From: Oscillospiraceae bacterium
GTDB taxonomy: Bacteria; Bacillota; Clostridia; Oscillospirales; Ruminococcaceae
Reading direction: 5' to 3'
Assembly: GCA_004554485.1 (NCBI GenBank)
Contig: SFLS01000009.1
Coordinates: 1 to 42,269, forward strand
DNA length: 42,269 bases
Shown here: piece by piece, positions 15,457-23,585 of the stretch
How positions within the stretch are numbered: the stretch's first letter is position 1
How the letters are laid out: every line of letters begins with the position of its first letter
Position numbers and translations under genes: made by a program
The notes under the pieces: generated by a model
Database searches by the model: none
What the model saw: only the letters and a program-made list of their open reading frames with translations
What the model was told of the DNA's origin: nothing

Positions 15457-16824
15457 TTGCCCGCCAATTCACTTCCGGCAGAAAACAAAATGGGGACCAT
15501 GCCGGTCAAAAAGCTGATCTTCCAGATGGCGCTGCCGCTCATCTTCTCGATGATGATCCAGGCGCTTTACAATATTGTAGACAGCGTCTTTGTCTCCCGT
15601 ATCAGCGAAGACGCCCTGACCGCCGTTTCGCTGGCGTTTCCCATCCAGAACCTGATGATCGCCTTTGCCACCGGCACCGGCGTCGGCATCAACGCGCTGC
15701 TTTCCCGCCGGCTGGGGGAACAGAATCGGGAACAGGCCGAAAAGGTTGCCAATGTCGGCCTACTGCTTGCGGTCTGTACCGCCGCCGTTTTTGCGCTGCT
15801 GGGCGGTTTCTTTTCGCATACCTACTTTGCCCTGCAGAAGGGGATCTCCCCCCTCATCGCCCAATACGGCGCCGAATACCTTTCGATCGTCTGCATCGGC
15901 TCGCTCGGCATCTTTGTGGAGATCACCTCGGAGCGCATCCTGCAGGGGACGGGCCGCACCCTCGTCACTATGTTCATCCAGTGTACCGGCGCTCTTCTCA
16001 ATATCATCCTGGATCCCATCCTCATCTTTGGCCTGCTGGGATTCCCCGCTATGGGGGTCCGCGGCGCCGCCGTCGCTACCATCATCGGTCAGCTGATTGC
16101 CGCCGCGCTGGGCATTGTTCTGAATCAGCTGCATAATACCGATGTGCGTATCCATCTCAGCAAAATGCGCTTTGATTTTGAGCTTATCGGCCAGATCTAC
16201 GCCATCGGGTTTCCTTCCATCCTCATGAACGCCATCGGTTCTTTCACCACCTATCTGATGAACCAGATCCTGCTGACATTCAGCTCCACCGCCGCGGCCG
16301 TTTACGGGGTGTTCTTCAAGCTGAACAGCTTTGTCTTTATGCCGCTTTTCGGGCTCAACAACGCCGTGGTGCCCATCGTGGCCTACAACTTCGGCGCCCG
16401 CAACCGCGGCCGGATCCATCAGGCGATCCGCATCTCGATGGTCACCGCCGTCGGGATCATGGTGCTGGGCTGGGCCGCCTTCTTCTTTCTGCCTGCCCGG
16501 CTGCTCTCGCTGTTTGATGCCTCCGCTGCCATGCTGGCCATCGGTATTCCGGCGTTCCGCATCACCTCCTTTACCTTCCCGCTGGCGGCCGTCAGCATTG
16601 TGGCCGGCAGCGTATTTCAGGCCCTTGGTAAAAGTATCTACAGCATGCTGGTCTCGATGGGGCGTCAGCTCCTCGTACTCATCCCCGTCGCCTATCTTTT
16701 TTCCCTCACCGGTGTCCTGCAGAATGTATGGTTCGCCTTCCCCATCGCGGAGGTCGTCTGTCTGACCATCTCGCTGCTGTTCCTGCGGCGGGTCCTGCAT
16801 CTACTGGATGGATTCCCCCAATAA
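15457..16824 (+). CDS. MATE-family multidrug/metabolite exporter
   Basis: A 455-residue protein with about 12 membrane helices in two similar halves. It has MATE landmarks: PLIFSMMIQALYNIVDSVFV near the start, then PIQNLMIAFATGTGVGINAL, ERILQGTGR, and in the second half NNAVVPIVAYNFGARNRGRI and SIVAGSVFQALGKS. MATE proteins export drugs or metabolites using H+ or Na+ gradients. I place the start at TTG 15457 because AAGGGAGG (15441-15448) lies 8 nt before it; ATG 15490 is the alternative. It has its own strong promoter and follows the desulfidase terminator, but a shared 12-mer suggests control by the same LacI-type regulator. Confidence 0.88.
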   Translation: MPANSLPAENKMGTMPVKKLIFQMALPLIFSMMIQALYNIVDSVFVSRISEDALTAVSLAFPIQNLMIAFATGTGVGINALLSRRLGEQNREQAEKVANVGLLLAVCTAAVFALLGGFFSHTYFALQKGISPLIAQYGAEYLSIVCIGSLGIFVEITSERILQGTGRTLVTMFIQCTGALLNIILDPILIFGLLGFPAMGVRGAAVATIIGQLIAAALGIVLNQLHNTDVRIHLSKMRFDFELIGQIYAIGFPSILMNAIGSFTTYLMNQILLTFSSTAAAVYGVFFKLNSFVFMPLFGLNNAVVPIVAYNFGARNRGRIHQAIRISMVTAVGIMVLGWAAFFFLPARLLSLFDASAAMLAIGIPAFRITSFTFPLAAVSIVAGSVFQALGKSIYSMLVSMGRQLLVLIPVAYLFSLTGVLQNVWFAFPIAEVVCLTISLLFLRRVLHLLDGFPQ

Positions 16825-16880
16825 GCGCCGCCCCGCCTTTTTTGCAAAAAGCGGGGATTAAGGGCGGATTTTGATGTTTT
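16825..16880 (+). terminator. Probable terminator hairpin after the MATE gene
   Basis: Nested arms CGCCGCCC...GGGCGG around an inner CCCCGC-TTTTT/AAAAA-GCGGGG hairpin, followed by ATTTTGATGTTTTTT. The geometry is not ideal. Confidence 0.55.
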
Positions 16881-16940
16881 TTCTCCCTCTTGTCGAAAAA
16901 ACTCTCCAAAAATTCCTTTGTATTTGTTAGATTTTCACTC

Positions 16941-16969
16941 TTGACAACAGTGCGTTAAAGCACTAAAAT
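16941..16969 (+). promoter_or_regulatory. Sigma-A promoter with dyad in the spacer (liv leader)
   Basis: TTGACA (16941-16946), 17 nt, TAAAAT (16964-16969). The spacer holds the inverted repeat AGTGC-GTTAAA-GCACT (16949-16964), where a repressor could sit. Confidence 0.8.
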
Positions 16970-17013
16970 AACACCATCATCCATTTGAACGACACACGAA
17001 AGGAGAACGGGCC

Positions 17014-17232
17014 ATGATGTTCTGTGCTGCTAACCGCAATCATCGTTTTGCTTCTGCCGGTACAGAGGCTTCTTCTGCCTGCTCCTTTGGCAATATCGTC
17101 ATTATTATGGGCACCATGGTTATGGTGTCCATTTTTGTCGTATCCCTGATTAGCCTGCTGGGCATTATTCGACTGCCCCTGCTGGTTTTTGCCATTCCCA
17201 TTTATGCCGTATTTGGAATGAATTCGCGATAG
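17014..17232 (+). CDS. Small Ile/Leu/Val-rich membrane or leader peptide
   Basis: An ORF of 72 residues with AAAGGAG before its ATG and a near-consensus promoter upstream. Residues 28-72 contain roughly half Ile, Leu and Val (for example VSIFVVSLISLLGIIRLPLL), with two possible short membrane helices. I recognise no domain. It ends 17 nt before a strong terminator, and the branched-chain amino acid importer genes start right after. It may be a leader peptide whose translation senses branched-chain amino acid supply, or simply a small membrane protein. The GCC/ATT-rich codon mix does not decide between these. Confidence 0.5.
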   Translation: MMFCAANRNHRFASAGTEASSACSFGNIVIIMGTMVMVSIFVVSLISLLGIIRLPLLVFAIPIYAVFGMNSR

Positions 17233-17248
17233 CTGATTTTGATACAGC

Positions 17249-17284
17249 AAGCGGTTCCTACCGGTCGGCAGGAACCGCTTTTTG
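17249..17284 (+). terminator. Terminator/attenuator ahead of the liv operon
   Basis: AAGCGGTTCCT (17249-17259) and AGGAACCGCTT (17270-17280) form an 11-bp perfect stem followed by TTTTT. Only about 43 nt remain before the livJ-type start, too little for a separate full promoter that I can see, so transcripts into the operon must read through. Confidence 0.85.
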
Positions 17285-17326
17285 TATATTATTTCAACAA
17301 AACCAAAAGCAAAGGAGTAAAACAAA

Positions 17327-18475
17327 ATGAAAAAGTTTTTCTGCATGATGATGGCCGTCCTGATGGTACTGGCCATGACCGCCTGCGGCGGTGAAAAAAC
17401 CCCCACCCCCAATCAGGATGAAACCGAAACCATCCGCATCGGCGGCATCGGCCCGCTCAGCGGCGGTTACGCCAACTACGGCTTTTCGGTAAAGAACGGC
17501 GCCCAGCTGGCTGTTGATGAGATCAACGCTGCCGGCGGCATCAACGGCAAGCAGATCGAACTGAGCTTCCAGGATTCTCAGGCAGACCCCGAAAGCGCCG
17601 TTAACGCCTATGGCAAGCTGATGGACTGGGGAATGCAGGTATCCCTCGGCGGCGTGCTTTCCGGTGAGACCGCTTCCATCGTAGCGGCTGCCCGCGAGGA
17701 TAACATTATGCTCATCACCCCCTCCGGCTCCGCTGACAAGTGCATCGACGACAACAGCCGCGCTTTCCGCGTCTGCTTCTACGATTCCTTCCAGGGTGCT
17801 GCCGCTGCCCAGTACATCAAGAACAACAACATGGTAGATACCGTCGGCATCCTGTATCAGAGCGACATTGACTATTCCGTCGGCCTGTACAATGCCTTTG
17901 TAGAAGAGTGCGGCAAGTCCGGCATCACCATTGCGGAGACCCAGACCTTCACCGACGCTACCAAGACCGATTTCTCCACCCAGATCAACGCCCTGGTCAA
18001 CTCCGGCGTCAAGCTGGTGTTCATCCCCTTCTACGCTGAGGAAGCTTCCACCTTCCTGACCCAGGCCCGCGGCAAGTTTGCCGATGACGTTTATTTCTTT
18101 GGTGCTGACGGTCTGGACGGCATCCTGGGCAAGGTAGAGCAGGATCCCACCATCGCCAACAACGTACTGATGCTGACCCCCTTCGCCGCTGACGATCCCG
18201 CCGAGAATGTTCAGGCTTTCGTAAAGGCGTATCAGGCTGCTTACAATGCCACTCCCGACCAGTTTGCTGCCGATGCCTATGATGCTGTTTATGTCATCAA
18301 GGCTGCCGTGGAAAAGGCCGGTACCACTGACGGCGACGCGATGGCCGCTGCCATGACCTCTCTGGAGGTAACCGGCGTGACCGGCACCATGACCTGGAAT
18401 GCCGACGGCAACACCAACAAGAACGCCAGCGCGATCCTGTACTATGACGGCGTAGGCTCCCTCTTCGGCGCCTGA
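17327..18475 (+). CDS. livJ: Branched-chain amino acid ABC importer, substrate-binding lipoprotein
   Basis: The 382-residue protein has a signal peptide with lipobox LAMTAC (C20 is lipidated), then the LivJ/Peripla_BP_6 fold: IRIGGIGPLSGGYANYG, KNGAQLAVDEINAAGGINGK and FQDSQADPESAVNAYGKL. It would bind Leu, Ile, Val or a related amino acid outside the cell and hand it to the permease encoded downstream. The ATG at 17327 follows AAAGGAG. A long hairpin between this gene and the permease probably makes the binding protein the most abundant product of the operon. Confidence 0.93.
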   Translation: MKKFFCMMMAVLMVLAMTACGGEKTPTPNQDETETIRIGGIGPLSGGYANYGFSVKNGAQLAVDEINAAGGINGKQIELSFQDSQADPESAVNAYGKLMDWGMQVSLGGVLSGETASIVAAAREDNIMLITPSGSADKCIDDNSRAFRVCFYDSFQGAAAAQYIKNNNMVDTVGILYQSDIDYSVGLYNAFVEECGKSGITIAETQTFTDATKTDFSTQINALVNSGVKLVFIPFYAEEASTFLTQARGKFADDVYFFGADGLDGILGKVEQDPTIANNVLMLTPFAADDPAENVQAFVKAYQAAYNATPDQFAADAYDAVYVIKAAVEKAGTTDGDAMAAAMTSLEVTGVTGTMTWNADGNTNKNASAILYYDGVGSLFGA

Positions 18476-18506
18476 TCCCCGCAAATTTCCCACTTCCGTA
18501 CATGGC

Positions 18507-18537
18507 TTCCTCCGGGCAGTTCCCCTGCCCGGAGGAA
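18507..18537 (+). promoter_or_regulatory. 13-bp perfect intercistronic hairpin, no T tract
   Basis: TTCCTCCGGGCAG - TTCCC - CTGCCCGGAGGAA between livJ and livH. Without a following T tract it is more likely to protect the upstream mRNA 3' end or to act as a processing site than to terminate. Confidence 0.75.
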
Positions 18538-18566
18538 CAGCGCCCATATAAAGGATTGAACTTACA

Positions 18567-19445
18567 ATGACTCATTTTATCCAAACTCTCATCAGCGGGC
18601 TTAGCCTGGGCAGCATCTACGCGCTTATCGCGCTGGGCTACACCATGGTGTACGGCATTGCCAAAATGCTGAACTTCGCCCACGGCGATATCATTATGAT
18701 CGGCGCCTACGCCGGTATTATCGCCGTAGGGCAGATGAACCTGCCGACCCTGGCCGCCGTGCTGCTCAGTATCCTGATCTGCGCCCTGCTGGGCGTTCTC
18801 ATCGAGTTTTTGGCCTACAAACCGCTGCGTCAGGCGCCGCCGCTCAGCGTTTTGATTACCGCCATCGGCGTCAGCTACTTCTTGCAGAACCTTGCGCTGA
18901 TTCTGTTTGGCTCGCAGCAGAAGGCCTATCCCACCCTGGCGGTGATGTCCCACTACACCATCGGCGGCGTTACCGTCGATGGTATCTCGATCCTGACGCT
19001 CCTGGTCACTGCGGTCATCATGGTCGTACTCACCTTCTTCATCAATAAGACCCGTCTGGGCAAGGCGATGCGCGCCGTTTCCGAAGATAAGGCCGCAGCC
19101 TCTTTGATGGGGATCAGCGTCAACGGCACCATCACCCTTACCTTTGCCATTGGCTCGGCACTGGCGGCTGTGGCCAGCATCTTCTACGGGATGTCCTATG
19201 TCTACATCAAGCCGACCACCGGCGCCATGCCCGGCATCAAGGCCTTTACCGCCGCCGTATTCGGCGGGATCGGTTCCGTCCCCGGCGCTATGCTGGGCGG
19301 CATCCTGCTTGGCGTTATCGAACAGCTTTCCAAGACCTATATTTCCACCCTGTGGTCGGATGCCATTGTCTTTGGCGTACTGGTCCTGGTCCTGGTGGTC
19401 AAGCCTACCGGTCTGCTGGGTAAAACGATGAATGAGAAGGTGTAA
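18567..19445 (+). CDS. livH: Branched-chain amino acid ABC permease LivH
   Basis: 292 residues, about 8 membrane helices. The LivH N-terminus LISGLSLGSIYALIALGYTM is followed by MLNFAHGDIIMIGAYAG. The cytoplasmic coupling region is KTRLGKAMRAVSEDKAAASL. With LivM it forms the membrane channel of the importer. It is followed after 4 nt by livM. Confidence 0.94.
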   Translation: MTHFIQTLISGLSLGSIYALIALGYTMVYGIAKMLNFAHGDIIMIGAYAGIIAVGQMNLPTLAAVLLSILICALLGVLIEFLAYKPLRQAPPLSVLITAIGVSYFLQNLALILFGSQQKAYPTLAVMSHYTIGGVTVDGISILTLLVTAVIMVVLTFFINKTRLGKAMRAVSEDKAAASLMGISVNGTITLTFAIGSALAAVASIFYGMSYVYIKPTTGAMPGIKAFTAAVFGGIGSVPGAMLGGILLGVIEQLSKTYISTLWSDAIVFGVLVLVLVVKPTGLLGKTMNEKV

Positions 19446-19449
19446 GAAG

Positions 19450-20460
19450 ATGAAACAATCCAAAAAATTTAAACTACACGGCGATCTTCTGACCTTCCTG
19501 CTGGTGGCTGTTGCCTTTGGGGTCATCGCCTATCTGCTGTACGGCGGGTATCTTACCCGTCAGGTCTCCAATATGCTCATCCCCATTTCGGTCTACATTG
19601 TGCTGGCGGTCTCGCTCAACCTTGTTGTAGGCCTGCTGGGTGAGCTTTCGCTGGGCCACGCCGGGTTTATGTCGGTGGGTCTGTTTTCCGGCTGCCTTAT
19701 CTCCATCGCACTGGCAGAGGTACTGCCCATGCCGGTCCGCCTGCCCCTTTCCATGCTCTGCGGCGGTCTGATCGCCGCGCTCTTTGGCCTGGTCGTCGGC
19801 CTGCCCGCCCTGCGCCTGAAAGGCGACTATCTGGCCATCGTAACCCTGGCCTGCGGCGAGATCATCAAAAATATCATTACCAACCTGGATCTGACCGGCG
19901 GCGCGCTGGGCCTTAATACCAACGCCATCTATTCCAACGCCAAAACGCTGCTGCCCTACGCCGTCGTTCTGGTACTGCTTACTGTACTGGTCATGATGAA
20001 CCTGAAGCGTTCCAAACAGGGCCGGGCTATTATGGCTATCCGGGATAACCGCATTGCCGCGGAATCGGTCGGTATTGACGTTACCTGGTACAAGCTGGTG
20101 GTCTTTATGCTGGCGGCCTTTTTCGCCGGTGCGGCCGGCACCCTGTACGGGCATTATTTTGCCAATGTCAAGGCTGCCTCCTTCGATTACAATATGTCCA
20201 TCGAGATCCTGGTCATCGTGGTGCTGGGCGGCATGGGCAGCATTCCCGGCTCCATCATCGCCGCTGTTGTGCTGACGGCGCTGCCGGAGGCTATGCGTGA
20301 GTTTGCCGACTACCGTATGCTGCTGTATGCCATTGTCCTCATCCTGGTCATGCTGACCACCAACAACCCCGGCATGAAGGAATTTTTCAGCCGTCTGCGC
20401 CCCTCAGCGCTGTTCCGTCGGCTGACCGCCAAAAAGTCACCACAGAAGGAGGGAGCGTAA
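19450..20460 (+). CDS. livM: Branched-chain amino acid ABC permease LivM
   Basis: 336 residues with about 9 membrane helices: LNLVVGLLGELSLGHAGFMS, RLKGDYLAIVTLACGEIIKN and the coupling loop SKQGRAIMAIRDNRIAAESV match LivM. I choose the ATG at 19450, four bases after livH; an ATG at 19432 overlapping livH would add six residues. The second half of the transmembrane pore pairs with LivH. The stop abuts the livG start. Confidence 0.93.
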   Translation: MKQSKKFKLHGDLLTFLLVAVAFGVIAYLLYGGYLTRQVSNMLIPISVYIVLAVSLNLVVGLLGELSLGHAGFMSVGLFSGCLISIALAEVLPMPVRLPLSMLCGGLIAALFGLVVGLPALRLKGDYLAIVTLACGEIIKNIITNLDLTGGALGLNTNAIYSNAKTLLPYAVVLVLLTVLVMMNLKRSKQGRAIMAIRDNRIAAESVGIDVTWYKLVVFMLAAFFAGAAGTLYGHYFANVKAASFDYNMSIEILVIVVLGGMGSIPGSIIAAVVLTALPEAMREFADYRMLLYAIVLILVMLTTNNPGMKEFFSRLRPSALFRRLTAKKSPQKEGA

Positions 20461-21303
20461 ATGTCCATCAAAACCAAACTGGTACCGGTCAGCCGCAATG
20501 TGGCCCTGCTGCCGGAACGGGATGCGAACGCCAGCCCTATTCTGGAGTGCATCGATCTGGGCGTCACCTTCGGCGGGTTAAAGGCGGTGGATAATTTTAA
20601 TATTGCCATCGGCCGTACCGAAATCGCCGGGCTGATCGGCCCCAACGGCGCCGGCAAAACTACCATCTTCAATCTGCTGACCAAGGTGTACCAGCCCACC
20701 CACGGCACCATCCTGCTGGACGGAAAGGATATCCACGGTATGACCACCACCCAGGTCAACCGGGCCGGCATTGCCCGTACCTTCCAGAACATCCGTCTTT
20801 TCCAGGACCTGACGGTGGAGGAAAACATCACGGTGGCCATGAACAGCCAGATCCGCTATAATATGGCCAGCGGCATCTTCCGTCTGCCTTCCTACTGGAA
20901 AGGGGAGCGCATTGCCCACGAGCGGGCGCTGGAGCTGCTGTCCATCTTCCATATGGAAGACTTTGCGAACGCCAAGGCCGGCAGCCTGCCCTACGGGGCC
21001 CAACGCCGCCTGGAGATCCTGCGGGCGCTGGCTACCAACCCCTGCCTGCTGCTGCTGGATGAGCCTGCCGCCGGCATGAATCCCTCCGAAACGGCGGAAC
21101 TGATGGAAAACATCCGCACCATCCGCGATACCTTCAAGATCGCGGTGCTGCTGATCGAGCACGATATGAGCCTGGTTATGAATATCTGCGAAGGCATCGC
21201 GGTGCTCAGCTTCGGGCAGATCATCGCCAAGGGCTCCCCGGAGGATATCCAGTCCAATCCCAAGGTCATCGAGGCCTACCTGGGCCGTAAAAAGGAGGCG
21301 TGA
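20461..21303 (+). CDS. livG: Branched-chain amino acid ABC ATPase LivG
   Basis: 280 residues. Walker A is GPNGAGKTT, the Q-loop region is IARTFQNIRLFQDLTVEEN, the signature is LPYGAQRRLEI, and Walker B is LLLLDEPAAGMNPSE followed by LIEHDM. The FQNIRLF and NPSE motifs mark LivG rather than LivF. An N-terminal extension of about 27 residues precedes the ATPase fold. It energises import together with LivF, and directly follows livM without a gap. Confidence 0.94.
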   Translation: MSIKTKLVPVSRNVALLPERDANASPILECIDLGVTFGGLKAVDNFNIAIGRTEIAGLIGPNGAGKTTIFNLLTKVYQPTHGTILLDGKDIHGMTTTQVNRAGIARTFQNIRLFQDLTVEENITVAMNSQIRYNMASGIFRLPSYWKGERIAHERALELLSIFHMEDFANAKAGSLPYGAQRRLEILRALATNPCLLLLDEPAAGMNPSETAELMENIRTIRDTFKIAVLLIEHDMSLVMNICEGIAVLSFGQIIAKGSPEDIQSNPKVIEAYLGRKKEA

Positions 21304-21305
21304 AC

Positions 21306-22016
21306 ATGAACCAGATCCTGAAAGTCAGTGACCTTCATGTCTACTACGGCAGCATTCACGCCGTCAAGGGGGTCTCCTTTGAGGTAAACGAGGGCGAAGT
21401 TGTTACCCTGATCGGCGCCAACGGTGCCGGGAAATCCACCATTCTGAACACCGTTTCCGGCCTGCTGCATCCCAAATCCGGCAGCATCCTGTTTAACGGC
21501 AAGGATCTGCGCGGAATCCCCGCGCACAAAATCGTCAAGCAGGGGATGGCGCAGGTCCCGGAGGGGCGTCACATCTTTTTGCAGATGACGGTGCAGGAAA
21601 ACCTGGAAATGGGCGCCTTTACCCAGCCCAATTCCGCCATCGAAGCCGATATCGAAAATGTCTACCAGCGCTTTCCCCGCCTGAAAGAGCGCCGCAAACA
21701 GATTGCCGGTACCCTTTCCGGCGGCGAGCAGCAGATGCTGGCCATGGGCCGCGCGCTGATGAGCCACCCCAAGCTGCTGATGCTGGATGAGCCCTCGATG
21801 GGTCTGGCCCCCATTCTGGTGGAACAGATCTTTTCGATCATCCAGGAGCTGCACGCAGGCGGCACCACCATCCTGCTGGTAGAGCAGAATGCACAGGCCG
21901 CTTTGGATGTGGCTGACCGCGCCTATGTGCTGGAAACCGGCCGGATCGTTCTTTCCGGTACGGGTGCCGAGCTGATGGCCAGTGACAGCGTACAAAAGGC
22001 CTACCTCGGCGGCTGA
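21306..22016 (+). CDS. livF: Branched-chain amino acid ABC ATPase LivF
   Basis: 236 residues. GANGAGKST is Walker A, QVPEGRHIFLQMTVQENL is the LivF-type Q-loop region, TLSGGEQQMLAMGRAL the signature and LLMLDEPSMGLAPILV Walker B. The ATG at 21306 lies 7 nt after AAGGAGG; a GTG at 21300 overlapping the livG stop is less likely. It is the last gene of the liv operon, before a strong terminator. Confidence 0.94.
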   Translation: MNQILKVSDLHVYYGSIHAVKGVSFEVNEGEVVTLIGANGAGKSTILNTVSGLLHPKSGSILFNGKDLRGIPAHKIVKQGMAQVPEGRHIFLQMTVQENLEMGAFTQPNSAIEADIENVYQRFPRLKERRKQIAGTLSGGEQQMLAMGRALMSHPKLLMLDEPSMGLAPILVEQIFSIIQELHAGGTTILLVEQNAQAALDVADRAYVLETGRIVLSGTGAELMASDSVQKAYLGG

Positions 22017-22037
22017 ACCGTGCCCTGTAAAACAAAT

Positions 22038-22078
22038 CCCGGAGACAGATGCAGCAGCATCTTTCTCCGGGTCTTTTT
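22038..22078 (+). terminator. Terminator of the liv operon
   Basis: CCCGGAGA-C-AGATGC-AGCA-GCATCT-T-TCTCCGGG followed by TCTTTTT. Confidence 0.9.
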
Positions 22079-22104
22079 GTCTTGTCGTTTCTATACAAAT
22101 CGTA

Positions 22105-22950
22105 TTATCTTTTTTCAATTATACAGCAGTCTGCCCTTTGGTAGCCCAGGACCGCAAACTCCACCGGGGTAGTCAGCCACTCCCGCAAAGCCAGCTTTTG
22201 CTGGTCGGCAGCACCCGTCTTATAATAGTAGGGAGTCATCATAAACAGGTTTTGGATCTCCTCGTGGCTGGTGAGGGTGATGGCATACCGCAGTTCCTGC
22301 TTCTGCACCAGTGTAAACCCTTCCAGCTCAAAGGGCTTGACGGTATTGCGGTAGGGTTTTTCATAAATTGCCTCTTTTAACCCGTAGAGATGGTTTTCCA
22401 GCGGGATGACCATCAGCAGACGGCCCCGCGGCTTCAGCACCCGCCGGAATTCCTCCCCGCAGTAGGGCGCAAACACCGAAAGCAGCAGGTCCACGCTTTG
22501 CGCCGCCACCGGCAGGTGAAAGCAGCTGGCGACCGCCCATTCCGTCCCCGTCTCCCGGCGGGCGGCTTCCTGCAGCGCCGCCTTGGAAATATCGATGCCT
22601 GCTGCCTGCGGGGCATAGCCGCCCTCCCGCAGGCGTCTCACCAGCTCTGCGGTATAGTAGCCCTCGCCGCAGCCGGCGTCCAGCACCGTTATGCCCGGCC
22701 GGGCCTCCACCATGGCCTGCCGGATCAGCTCCTGCCGCATCGGGTCATAGTATCCCCCGGCCAGGAAAGCGCTGCGGGCACGCACCATGCGTTTGTCGTC
22801 CCCATGGTGCTTTTGGGAAATCTGTTGGGAAAGCAGCAGGTTCACATAGCCGCTGCGGGCCATATCAAAGCTGTGCCCCGCAGGGCATACCATGCGGTTT
22901 TGCTGCCGGCTCAGCGGCGCCATGCAGTTGGGACAACAGAACAGACTCAT
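22105..22950 (-). CDS. rlmA: 23S rRNA (guanine-N1) methyltransferase RlmA
   Basis: RlmA methylates G745 or G748 of 23S rRNA with SAM. The 281-residue protein has the family's N-terminal zinc site (C6, C9, C22, H26: CPNC and CPAGHSF), then HHGDDKRMVRARSAFLAGGY and the SAM-binding VLDAGCGEGYYT at 89-100. Methylation at G748 affects macrolide and ketolide binding. The ATG at 22950 follows GGAGAAAACC; longer in-frame starts would run through the GC-rich hairpin cluster and are rejected. No promoter is visible close by, so it may be read through from the atp operon. Confidence 0.93.
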   Translation of the reverse strand: MSLFCCPNCMAPLSRQQNRMVCPAGHSFDMARSGYVNLLLSQQISQKHHGDDKRMVRARSAFLAGGYYDPMRQELIRQAMVEARPGITVLDAGCGEGYYTAELVRRLREGGYAPQAAGIDISKAALQEAARRETGTEWAVASCFHLPVAAQSVDLLLSVFAPYCGEEFRRVLKPRGRLLMVIPLENHLYGLKEAIYEKPYRNTVKPFELEGFTLVQKQELRYAITLTSHEEIQNLFMMTPYYYKTGAADQQKLALREWLTTPVEFAVLGYQRADCCIIEKR

Positions 22951-23001
22951 GGTTTTCTCCTTTTTCAGCATCTGCAAAAGCGGCAGGTACGGCGGAGCCG
23001 C

Positions 23002-23085
23002 ACGCGGGGCGCAGCCCCGCGTTTCCCCGCGCGCCGGGGGCGCGCGGGGTGCCGGCCCTGCGGGCCGACAGCGGCTCCGCCGCTG
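23002..23085. repeat. GC-rich cluster of four successive hairpins (element A)
   Basis: Four perfect hairpins follow each other: ACGCGGGGC/GCCCCGCGT (loop GCA), CCCCGCGCG/CGCGCGGGG (7-nt loop), CGGCCC/GGGCCG (loop TGC) and CAGCGGC/GCCGCTG (loop TCC). The design resembles element B at 32558-32630. It is probably a mobile or amplified intergenic repeat. Confidence 0.65.
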
Positions 23086-23111
23086 CCCCGTCCCCTGCAC
23101 CGGGCAGGGAA

Positions 23112-23147
23112 AGAGCTATCCCTGGCCTTCCGGGATAGCTCTCTTTT
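23112..23147. terminator. Terminator of the ATP synthase operon
   Basis: AGAGCTATCCC (23112-23122) and GGGATAGCTCT (23132-23142) pair over 11 bp. The better T tract is on the plus strand, so read-through into rlmA on the minus strand is possible. Confidence 0.7.
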
Positions 23148-23153
23148 GGCATT

Positions 23154-23561
23154 TTATTGGTTTACGCCCTTGATATGCAAACGGGCCAGGCTGCGCAGAA
23201 TGGCCGCTTCGGCGTGTTGGCACTCCAGCACGCTGCGCCTCTGGCGCAGCTGCTCCTGCGCTTCAGCCAGCGCACGGCGCTCCCGCTCCTCATCGATCTC
23301 CTCAGGGCGCAGTACCTCCTCCACCAGGACGGAAACGGTGTTATCGCTTATCCGGGCAAACCCGGCATCCACCACGGCGGTCTGCCATTCTCCGTCCGGC
23401 TGCTGCAGCCGCAGCGTACCGGGTACAATGCCAAGCACCGCGTTTTCGTGGTGGGCCATAATACCCACCAGCCCGTCCTGGAGCGGCACCTGCACCTGCA
23501 GGGCCTCCCCCTCGTAAAACACACGGGAAAACCCAATGACCTTCAAAGCAAAGGAATCCAT
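23154..23561 (-). CDS. atpC: ATP synthase F1 epsilon subunit
   Basis: 135 residues: the N-terminal beta sandwich (FYEGEALQVQVPLQDGLVGI, AHHENAVLGIVPGTLRL) and a C-terminal helical hairpin (EEIDEERERRALAEAQEQLR). Epsilon sits on the central stalk and can inhibit ATP hydrolysis. It is the last gene of the atp operon, 24 nt after atpD. Confidence 0.93.
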   Translation of the reverse strand: MDSFALKVIGFSRVFYEGEALQVQVPLQDGLVGIMAHHENAVLGIVPGTLRLQQPDGEWQTAVVDAGFARISDNTVSVLVEEVLRPEEIDEERERRALAEAQEQLRQRRSVLECQHAEAAILRSLARLHIKGVNQ

Positions 23562-23585
23562 CGGAACACCTCTCCTTTCCGGCCG

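Noticed and set aside
23002..23085. CRISPR-like or phage cos-type structure for the hairpin cluster
   Set aside because: Hairpins differ in sequence and there are no unique spacers; an intergenic repeat element fits better.
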